Below, in pieces: positions 14,484-21,666 of a DNA stretch of 35,328 bases; position 1 is the first letter of the stretch, and every line of letters starts with the position of its first letter. Below the pieces are notes generated by a model, which was not told where the DNA came from, searched no databases, and saw only the letters and a list, made by a program, of their open reading frames with translations. The position numbers and the translations under genes were made by a program. The DNA comes from Clostridiales bacterium (lineage in GTDB: Bacteria > Bacillota > Clostridia > Peptostreptococcales > Anaerovoracaceae): contig JABZIP010000012.1 of NCBI GenBank assembly GCA_015258265.1, positions 1-35,328 of the forward strand, read 5' to 3'.

Positions 14484-16019
14484 TTTGCCTGTCATCTCAC
14501 TTGGAATTTCAATATCCATTAAATCTAAAAGCGTTGGGGCCAAATCGCAAAGTGCTCCTTTCGCTTTTAATTTTTTTGGTGCCTTTGCAATATGCACAAG
14601 CGGTACGGGGTTGAATGAATGTGCAGTAACAATATCGCCGTTGTCATCCAGCATTTCATCCGAGTTGCCATGGTCTGCCGTTAGCAAAATCTGTCCGCCT
14701 TGCTCAAGAGTTTGCGTTACTACTCTCTTCACACATTCATCTAACACTTCAATAGCCTTTACTACTGCGGAAAACACTCCCGTATGTCCTACCATATCGG
14801 AGTTTGCATAATTCAAAATTATCACATCGTATTTGTCTTTTTTAATTTCTTCAATCAGCCTATCCGTAACCTCGTATGCGCTCATTTCCGGCTTTAAATC
14901 GTATGTTGCCACATGCGGTGAATTTATAAGTATTCTGTCCTCACCTGTATTCGGCTTTTCCACGCCTCCGTTAAAAAAGAATGTAACATGCGCATATTTT
15001 TCAGTTTCTGCAATTCTAAGTTGCTTAAGTCCCAGCGAAGCAATATACTCGCCAAGTGTATTTTTAAGTACCTGAGGTTCGTAGGCAACCGTTATGTTTT
15101 TTAGCGATGCATCGTAATTTGTCATCGAAACCGCAGGTACATCCGCTTTGTAATTTTCGCGTACAAATCCGTCAAATTCCCTGTCCGTAAAAACTCGAGC
15201 AAGCTGCCTCGCTCTATCAGGGCGAAAATTAAACATAATTATCCCGTCGTTATCATCTACACACGGTCTTTTTCCGTTTTTTTCGATAACTACCGGAATT
15301 ACAAATTCATCGCTTTGCCCGTTTTCATATGCCGCTTTAAGCGCAGACGTAGCAGAACTTGCAACTACACCTTTCCCCGAGTTTATGGCGTCAAAGTGCA
15401 ATTTTACCCTATCCCAGCGCTTATCTCGATCCATGCCGTAATATCTACCGCCTATCGTAGCAATCTCTCCAATTCCTACATGTTCATTCAAAAATTCTTC
15501 CAGCTGCAAAATATACTTTTCGGCACATTTAGGCGGAACATCCCTACCGTCCAAAATTGCATGTACATAGACTTTAGAAATGTTCTGCATTTTTGCAAGC
15601 TCCAAAAGAGCGAATAGATGTTCAATATGGCTGTGAACTCCTCCGTCCGAAAGCATACCGATTAAGTGAAGCGCACCTTGCTTTATTTTAACCTTGTGCA
15701 TAATTTCCAAAAAGGCTTTGTTTTTGAAAAAATCGCCACTTTTAATTTCATTGTTTATCCTGCTCAATTCCTGATAAACAACTCTGCCGGCTCCTATATT
15801 CATATGCCCTACTTCCGAATTTCCCATTTGTCCTTTGGGAAGCCCTACAGCTTCTCCGCAAGCATCAAGTGTGGTATTGGGATATTCCGAGAACAACTTA
15901 TCTAAGAACGGTGTATTTGCAGCCATAATTGCATTTCCATATTTTTTTGTTGTTCTTCCAAAGCCGTCCAAAATCATTAGGATCGTCGGTTTAGCTATTT
16001 CCCTCTCATTTGCAGTCAT
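14463..16019 (-). CDS. gpmI: 2,3-bisphosphoglycerate-independent phosphoglycerate mutase
   Basis: GpmI is a manganese-dependent glycolytic enzyme that interconverts 3- and 2-phosphoglycerate. Seen: the metal ligand in LMILDGFG (Asp18), the phosphoserine site in GQMGNSEVGHMNIGAGR (Ser68), the HSHIEHLFALLE region, HAILDGRDVPPK, NFRPDRARQLAR, and the late metal-binding motifs NYANSDMVGHTG and TADHGNSDEMLD. The 518 residues match the family. The ATG has GGAGGAAGAAAT before it. The gene stands apart from the usual gap-pgk-tpi-eno cluster and converges with prfC. Confidence 0.97.
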   Translation of the reverse strand: MTANEREIAKPTILMILDGFGRTTKKYGNAIMAANTPFLDKLFSEYPNTTLDACGEAVGLPKGQMGNSEVGHMNIGAGRVVYQELSRINNEIKSGDFFKNKAFLEIMHKVKIKQGALHLIGMLSDGGVHSHIEHLFALLELAKMQNISKVYVHAILDGRDVPPKCAEKYILQLEEFLNEHVGIGEIATIGGRYYGMDRDKRWDRVKLHFDAINSGKGVVASSATSALKAAYENGQSDEFVIPVVIEKNGKRPCVDDNDGIIMFNFRPDRARQLARVFTDREFDGFVRENYKADVPAVSMTNYDASLKNITVAYEPQVLKNTLGEYIASLGLKQLRIAETEKYAHVTFFFNGGVEKPNTGEDRILINSPHVATYDLKPEMSAYEVTDRLIEEIKKDKYDVIILNYANSDMVGHTGVFSAVVKAIEVLDECVKRVVTQTLEQGGQILLTADHGNSDEMLDDNGDIVTAHSFNPVPLVHIAKAPKKLKAKGALCDLAPTLLDLMDIEIPSEMTGKSLAVKG

Positions 16020-16086
16020 ATTTCTTCCTCCGTGTAATTTTTCATCTATGTATTAGGTGTATTTTATCTATTTTGCACGAAAACGC

Positions 16087-16115
16087 TTGACTTTTATACC
16101 TAAATGCCGTATATT
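16087..16115 (+). promoter_or_regulatory. Promoter of tRNA-Ser
   Basis: TTGACT (16087-16092) and TATATT (16110-16115) are separated by 17 bases and end 16 bases before the tRNA gene. Confidence 0.65.
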
Positions 16116-16131
16116 ATAAAAGCTGAGATTT

Positions 16132-16220
16132 GGAGATGTATCGAAGCGGTCATAACGAGCTTGACTCGAAATCAAGTTGCCCGCAAGGGCACGTGGGTTC
16201 GAATCCCACCATCTCCGCCA
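16132..16220 (+). tRNA. tRNA-Ser (anticodon CGA)
   Basis: The acceptor arms GGAGATG (16132-16138) and CATCTCC (16210-16216) pair fully. The anticodon stem CTTGA/TCAAG encloses CTCGAAA, so the anticodon is CGA and reads serine codon UCG. A long variable arm (TGCCC/GGGCA), typical of class II serine tRNAs, and the T arm GTGGG-TTCGAAT-CCCAC are present. The 3' CCA is encoded. A terminator follows at once, so the gene is monocistronic. Confidence 0.96.
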
Positions 16221-16222
16221 AC

Positions 16223-16250
16223 AAAAAACCGCAGAATCTGCGGTTTTTTT
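16223..16250. terminator. Bidirectional terminator between tRNA-Ser and the GGDEF-EAL gene
   Basis: The stem CCGCAG (16229-16234) / CTGCGG (16238-16243) is flanked by an A tract on the left and a T tract on the right. It can therefore stop transcription from the tRNA and from the converging minus-strand gene that ends at 16251. Confidence 0.9.
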
Positions 16251-19190
16251 CTATTTACCCCGTAGCTGTAATATTTCGTTTTTTGCATCATCAAGCTGCG
16301 TTTGGAAGCCGTAATCAGGCTTGGCAAAATAATATCCCTGCCCAAAATCTATCTCGTATTTCAAAAGTTCTGCAAGCTCTTCTTTTGTTTCTATTCCCTC
16401 AGCCAAAACCTTGATGTTATTTGGTACACAAAAAGCAATCAAATCGTTGACAAGCTGCTTCTTTCTGTCGTCTTTATCTATGTTTGATATCAGATTTATA
16501 TCCATTTTGATAAGCTGCGGGCTTATATTGAGCATGCGCACCTCACTGGAATATCCGCTGCCATAGTCGTCAATGGCAAGTTCAATACCTGCTTTTTTGA
16601 AATCCTCCAGTTTGTCATAAAGCAAATTCAACACATCCGCTTCACTCTCTGTAACTTCGATTACTATCTGGTTTAAATCTATCGGATACTTTTCATGTAA
16701 TTTCATTACCTCGTCTATGGATATCATATATTGCGGTATGCTGTTTACGAAAATTTTTCTTCCGCAGATTTCATCTGCATTATTATATATAGTCTTAAAT
16801 GCCAGTCTAAATATCAGCCTCTCAAGATTCTTGAGTTTTGCCTGCATTTTCGCAACCGATATGATCTCAAGCGGGCTTTTGAAATTCGTTGTAGTCGAAC
16901 GCATCAATGCTTCAAAAGCCTGTACTTCGCCTGTTTTCATATCGACAATCGGCTGAAATGCAAATCTGATTTGCTCATATAAAAGTAATGTATTGATATT
17001 TTCACGGTTTTCAAACAAATATTTTTGCTCGAAATACTTTTTATTGTCAAATTCTCTAAGCGATCCTTTTTCCGTCTTTTTCGCTTCGTACATCGCAAAA
17101 TCTGCAAATTTAAACAATTCCTTGATGTTTGACGCATCCTGCGGATAATATGAAACACCGGTCGAATATCTGATTGCAATGTTTTTATCACCTTGAACTC
17201 GCACATACTGCAAGTCAGCTTCGATTATCCTTTCGAGCAAAATTTGCTGTATCGCAGACTTATCTTTAAAGCCCATCATAAATATCGCAAACTCATCTCC
17301 GGAAATACGCGAAACGAGCGCTCCGTATTCTTTAAAGCCTGCAAATATAGTCGATGCTTCCTTGATTAGTACATCGCCCATTTCATGTCCATATGTATCG
17401 TTTACATATTTTAAGTTATCCAAATCGACAAATATCAATGCTCCGACCGTATCCGACTTGTCGTTTATCATAACTGCGGCTTTGTTTTCAAGTGCCCTTC
17501 TGTTATAAAGTCCTGTCAAATTGTCGTGGTCCAGTAGCATATTTAATCTTACTTCTTCGCCGATTTCCTTTGTAACATCCGCTATTACTCCAAATCTGCC
17601 AAGTGGGGTTTCTTTTTCGCGTATTCTCAGATACATAACTCCATAACGCCTGTCGTAACATTCGTAAATAGTGTCATTGGCTTTCGGGAACGGTTTTTTA
17701 GTTAATTCACGAATTTTTTCTATCCACTCGCTCTTTTCTATGAGAGTCTTTTTGCCTTCAACTTTAAATAGCTTCGATATATACGGAGTTGTAATTACAA
17801 AATCGGAATCGTGCTTTATCTCGTAAACGCCAACCGGCAGAAGCGAAATATCCAAAAGCGTAGAAGTAAGAGAGTGTGCTTGTAGTACTTCCTCACTAAA
17901 CGATTTAACCTTTTCAATGAGCGCATCAATTTCCGTAATTCCAATCGTTTCAAGCTCCACAGGTTCATCCGGTGAAATTTTACCGATTTCTTCCTCCAGC
18001 AGCTTAATTTTTCGGGTAGCTATCTCTGAAAGCACAAGCATTATTATAAACGACGAAATCAAAATTACATAAAGACCTAGTGCAAGTACATTCTTAACCC
18101 TCGAAGAATCGCTTTTGAGCTCATTTTCGCTTACGAATCCTATGATAGACCAACCTTTGCTCACATAAGGTGAATTGCTGTTATACATCGCGATTTTCCC
18201 CGACGTACAATATAAATCATTTCCCCCACGCAGCTTTAGAGCATAAATATGATTAGATACGATGTGTTTTAACTGTATCGCCCCAACTTTGCTAACTCGA
18301 TATGCTCCAAGCGGTGTCTGCGCAATTATCCAATCTGTAAAAATTTTATCGCCGCGCACCTCTGCTGCTATGTAAAAGCTGTCTTCATACGGCAAGTTAT
18401 CAGTAAACAAAAATTCTTCTGAAAAGACTCTGGGAGTAATGTCAACTCCAACTATACCGAAAATATTATTTGCGTCATCGACAAGCGGTAAAGTATAAGT
18501 TACAACCTTTATAGTATTCGGCATCAGCTTCGTCGGTTCGCTCCAATATCCATACCTTTTTATCTCGGAAAGAGGATATTTTTTTGCAGCCTCAATCGGT
18601 TTCTTGTACAAATCCATATCCGATATTTTCTCCGCCGTCAAGTACTGTCTATTTGTGCTTAGATTACCTGAAAATCCGTAGTTTTTCAAAACACTTGTAG
18701 GTCCCGCATACATGAAAACCTTCTCCGAACTGAAACTGTAAACATCATCGTCAGAAATTCGAAGATATACGCTTGGATTTGAATAAACCTCATTTATTCC
18801 CATTTTAGCGAGAGCTGCTTCGTCTATCACAAAAAAAGTTCCCGTAACAGCATCAAGTTTAAACATATCCACCAAGTGCTGCGTTGCATTAATCATTGCG
18901 CGCTCATAGCGTTCTTCCTTACTCAACGACTCGTTACTCAATGTTTGCTTTACTTCTTCACTTATAAGCTCAGTTTTTTCAGATACATTCTCGACCAATG
19001 TACCCACTTTTGCATTGCATTTTCGAACCTGCTCCGTACTTGCGCTTTCGAAAAAACGTAATGCATAAGAATCCAGCAATGTCAAAACATTCGAAAATAC
19101 AACAACCGATAACATTGCTATACTTTGAAATACAAGCAAAATCAGCATAACTACAACTATTTTAGTTTTTAAAGATTGTGTTTTCTTCAT
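16251..19190 (-). CDS. Membrane c-di-GMP signalling protein with CACHE-like sensor, GGDEF (SGDEF) and EAL domains
   Basis: Layout of the 979 residues: membrane helix at about 11-31, an extracytoplasmic region of some 330 residues resembling a double-CACHE sensor, a second helix near 363-385, a PAS-like segment, a GGDEF domain with RISGDEF at about 630, and an EAL domain from about 760. The EAL domain keeps the usual metal and catalytic positions: EALMR, IFVNSIP, IEVTESE, AIDDYGSGYS, LIKMD, LAEGIETKEE and GQGYYFAKP. Phosphodiesterase activity is likely. Cyclase activity is less sure because the first glycine of GGDEF is serine. The start at 19190 has GGGAG five bases upstream and leads straight into the signal anchor; a longer start at 19226 is possible. 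It follows a solute-binding protein gene closely, which suggests that protein delivers the signal. Confidence 0.9.
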   Translation of the reverse strand: MKKTQSLKTKIVVVMLILLVFQSIAMLSVVVFSNVLTLLDSYALRFFESASTEQVRKCNAKVGTLVENVSEKTELISEEVKQTLSNESLSKEERYERAMINATQHLVDMFKLDAVTGTFFVIDEAALAKMGINEVYSNPSVYLRISDDDVYSFSSEKVFMYAGPTSVLKNYGFSGNLSTNRQYLTAEKISDMDLYKKPIEAAKKYPLSEIKRYGYWSEPTKLMPNTIKVVTYTLPLVDDANNIFGIVGVDITPRVFSEEFLFTDNLPYEDSFYIAAEVRGDKIFTDWIIAQTPLGAYRVSKVGAIQLKHIVSNHIYALKLRGGNDLYCTSGKIAMYNSNSPYVSKGWSIIGFVSENELKSDSSRVKNVLALGLYVILISSFIIMLVLSEIATRKIKLLEEEIGKISPDEPVELETIGITEIDALIEKVKSFSEEVLQAHSLTSTLLDISLLPVGVYEIKHDSDFVITTPYISKLFKVEGKKTLIEKSEWIEKIRELTKKPFPKANDTIYECYDRRYGVMYLRIREKETPLGRFGVIADVTKEIGEEVRLNMLLDHDNLTGLYNRRALENKAAVMINDKSDTVGALIFVDLDNLKYVNDTYGHEMGDVLIKEASTIFAGFKEYGALVSRISGDEFAIFMMGFKDKSAIQQILLERIIEADLQYVRVQGDKNIAIRYSTGVSYYPQDASNIKELFKFADFAMYEAKKTEKGSLREFDNKKYFEQKYLFENRENINTLLLYEQIRFAFQPIVDMKTGEVQAFEALMRSTTTNFKSPLEIISVAKMQAKLKNLERLIFRLAFKTIYNNADEICGRKIFVNSIPQYMISIDEVMKLHEKYPIDLNQIVIEVTESEADVLNLLYDKLEDFKKAGIELAIDDYGSGYSSEVRMLNISPQLIKMDINLISNIDKDDRKKQLVNDLIAFCVPNNIKVLAEGIETKEELAELLKYEIDFGQGYYFAKPDYGFQTQLDDAKNEILQLRGK

Positions 19191-19234
19191 GCCTACTCCC
19201 ACTTTTAGATTTTTATCATTCTTCACCGTTGCGG

Positions 19235-20659
19235 CTATTCGTACCTGATTTCATTTTTGTCCAATTCCTTTTTCAGTTTTTTTAACCAAATTTCGAATTG
19301 CTTATCATAATCAATTTTGCCGGTTCCGGATTTAGTGAGCATTGCATCTTCTACACACCCCTGTAATGTTTTTCCGAGAATTTCTCTTACTTTGAAACTC
19401 TTATCAAAAGGCGGCGCATAATATGTATTTCCTTCATATACTGCGTCTTTTATCACGGCATATGCATCCACCAAATTTTCCCACTGTTCGTCTTTTGTTT
19501 TGAATTTATTTAACGCCTTGTTAAATGCATCCCCCTCATAAGCTCCAACTCGCGCCGGAAGATACGCTGTCTTGACAGCGAACTCAAGATTGTTTGAATC
19601 CTTTGTGAACCACTTCAAGAACTCTATACTGGCTTCAATTTCCGCATCTGAGGCTTGCGCTACACTCATTCCTGCACCCTGAATGAATTCGGTTCGCTTC
19701 ATTCCTTCAAATGTAGGAGGCTTCAGCACCATCATTTGAATAGGGCTTTCCTCCTCATTTATATAGACCGATTTTGGGAAATATACCGCACCTGCGATAG
19801 AGCCTACATAAGATGCAAGTTCCCCTATCTTTACATTGTCCGATCTGAATTTGCCGCTCATGTAAAATTTGCCTTCGACCATATTTTTAAAATAGATATT
19901 AAAAAACTTTTTCAACGCAGGCTTATCCAAATTCACCATTTTATTTTCGCCGTCAATTATATCTATTCCCTGCTCTTTCATTGCCACGATTATAAAGTTC
20001 TCAAGCGACTCATAACCGAAAAATGCCTGTTTATACCTGTTTTCTCCAGTGTTGTATGTTTTGTAATATTCATTCGAAATCTTCGAAATTCCTTCCCAAG
20101 TTTCAAGGTCCTTATCTGTAAAATTTGATACAGCTTTAAATTCATCCCACTTTGTCTTATTTAAATAAAAAACCTCGCAACTTTTTGCAATCGGGAGCAC
20201 CATAAATTTTTTATCATATGTGCCTGAATCAACAAAATGCTGAACAAACTTCGCTTTTTCTTCTTTTGTGTAGTAATCGTCCAAATTAACGATTTTGTTC
20301 ATATTGCTGAGTTCTATCGCCTTGTCTATATATGTCGAAAATATGTTAGGCATGGGATCCGAATTTACAGCACCGGATGCAGAATTTGTTACCGCCTTTT
20401 CCAAATCCGATATCCGCCCCTTGTTAATAGGCTGAACAATAATTCCCTTCTCCGCTCCAACCGTAGAATTGAACTCATCTACGAAATCGTTAAAAATTTG
20501 CTCCTTCTCATCGAAATAATAATGCCATAGTGTTATAGTAATGGGATTTTGAGGATCAAGTTTACTTTTTGTCGCATTCAAAATATCCAAAGTATCGCAT
20601 GCTACATTTAGAAATAACATGCAAACTACTATGGAAAATGCAAAAATTTTCTTTACCAT
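19235..20659 (-). CDS. Extracellular solute-binding lipoprotein (ABC sugar-binding type), no permease nearby
   Basis: This is a family-1 (sugar-type) solute-binding protein by overall pattern: a signal peptide ending in LNVAC with the lipidation cysteine at 21, then TITLWHYYFDEKEQIFNDFVDEFN, PNIFSTY, YFPKS, IQGAGMSVAQAS and a C-terminal helix-rich end. The 474 residues are on the long side. The lipobox has Asn at -3, which is unusual, so lipidation is likely but not certain. The ATG has AGGAGAT before it. No transporter permease or ATPase gene is nearby; instead the next gene, 44 bases on, is a membrane CACHE-like/GGDEF/EAL protein. I infer that the protein works as a ligand sensor for that partner rather than only for transport. 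Confidence 0.85.
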   Translation of the reverse strand: MVKKIFAFSIVVCMLFLNVACDTLDILNATKSKLDPQNPITITLWHYYFDEKEQIFNDFVDEFNSTVGAEKGIIVQPINKGRISDLEKAVTNSASGAVNSDPMPNIFSTYIDKAIELSNMNKIVNLDDYYTKEEKAKFVQHFVDSGTYDKKFMVLPIAKSCEVFYLNKTKWDEFKAVSNFTDKDLETWEGISKISNEYYKTYNTGENRYKQAFFGYESLENFIIVAMKEQGIDIIDGENKMVNLDKPALKKFFNIYFKNMVEGKFYMSGKFRSDNVKIGELASYVGSIAGAVYFPKSVYINEEESPIQMMVLKPPTFEGMKRTEFIQGAGMSVAQASDAEIEASIEFLKWFTKDSNNLEFAVKTAYLPARVGAYEGDAFNKALNKFKTKDEQWENLVDAYAVIKDAVYEGNTYYAPPFDKSFKVREILGKTLQGCVEDAMLTKSGTGKIDYDKQFEIWLKKLKKELDKNEIRYE

Positions 20660-20719
20660 TTTTCTATCTCCTATTTTTTTAATAAATTATATTTTTATTG
20701 CTTTGTAAGCAAATCAATT

Positions 20720-21469
20720 TTATTGAGCAAAACTTTCTCCATTTTGATAATTTATAACTACATCCGGCTGAACATTGTAACAATACACATTAAACTTAAT
20801 GCCTGCTCCCGCGTCTTCTACCGACAGCGCTTCTATGATTACACCGCTCGCAACAAGATTGTCTCCCTCAAATATCGGACTCACCCTATACATCACATGA
20901 TTTTTTGTAGTTTTTACATATTCTGCAACAGCATTTTCGAACGGTAACATTCCTTGCGTGTTGAGATACCTCGTGCCGGTTATCAAATTCGATACATTCG
21001 CATTTTCACCTGCAAGCTGAAACCCTATTAAATGGCACCTGTTGTACAGATAGTTACCTTCGACAAGTCCGTCGTACCTGACAGTATGCCAGCCTGACGG
21101 CTTAATCATCCCGATGCTGCCTCTTTTTTCCTTTGGCATAATATCTTCGCCTATCGACGCGATACATACACCACAGCGCCCCAAGTTATCAAGTTCGGAA
21201 TAATATTCAAACGACTTGTCGGTCAGCTCACTTTCTTCGAAATAAGGTTCGTTCCCATTTATTATTACATAAGGAATTCCTTGGTACTGCGGGATATCGC
21301 TTATTTGTGCAATGTCCGCCGCATCAGTTACAGTAAAGTTTTTCCCAAGCTGTCCGTCGAAAGTATTTCCGCTTATATCGTGATAATAATTATACCCTGC
21401 TACAGATATTGATATTATCACCAAAACTGCTGCATATAAGTTAAACTTTTTGGTTTTAATTTTCTTCAC
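20720..21469 (-). CDS. Membrane-anchored DNA/RNA non-specific endonuclease (EndA/NucA-like)
   Basis: This is a beta-beta-alpha-metal nuclease of the DNA/RNA non-specific endonuclease family. Seen: an N-terminal hydrophobic anchor at about 11-28, SGWHTVRYDG near 125-134, the catalytic-region motif YLYNRCHLIGFQLAGE with His146 in place of the classic DRGH context, the metal-binding asparagine in NLITGTRYLNTQG, and MLPFENAV. Members are streptococcal DNA-entry nucleases and many secreted Firmicute nucleases. The GTG start has GAGGAC five bases before it. The gene sits upstream of the solute-binding and GGDEF-EAL genes on the same strand with 60 bases between. It could degrade extracellular DNA for nutrition, uptake or biofilm release; the sequence does not decide which. 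Confidence 0.88.
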   Translation of the reverse strand: MKKIKTKKFNLYAAVLVIISISVAGYNYYHDISGNTFDGQLGKNFTVTDAADIAQISDIPQYQGIPYVIINGNEPYFEESELTDKSFEYYSELDNLGRCGVCIASIGEDIMPKEKRGSIGMIKPSGWHTVRYDGLVEGNYLYNRCHLIGFQLAGENANVSNLITGTRYLNTQGMLPFENAVAEYVKTTKNHVMYRVSPIFEGDNLVASGVIIEALSVEDAGAGIKFNVYCYNVQPDVVINYQNGESFAQ

Positions 21470-21542
21470 TTTCGTCCTCTTTTAAATTTATGTTACAAAT
21501 CCAGTCCTATTATATTCTACCACATTATAAGCAATTTTAAAA

Positions 21543-21558
21543 TGTACACTTATGTACA
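21543..21558. repeat. Tandem TGTACA palindromes in a divergent promoter region
   Basis: Two copies of the palindrome TGTACA (21543-21548 and 21553-21558) are spaced ten bases centre to centre, one helical turn. They lie between the divergent nuclease and diguanylate cyclase genes. The spacing suggests an operator for a dimeric or tetrameric regulator, but no regulator gene is adjacent. Candidate -10 boxes (TATAAT) are at 21611-21616 for the plus-strand gene and at 21529-21524 or 21514-21509 for the nuclease. Neither has a convincing -35. Confidence 0.4.
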
Positions 21559-21666
21559 AATTTAAATATTTAATTTTCATTTTTGACTTTCAATCCAAAT
21601 TAAAATAGTGTATAATGTAACCCAAATAACAATTTAGCTAGAGCTATGATAATCAAGGAGGCAATC

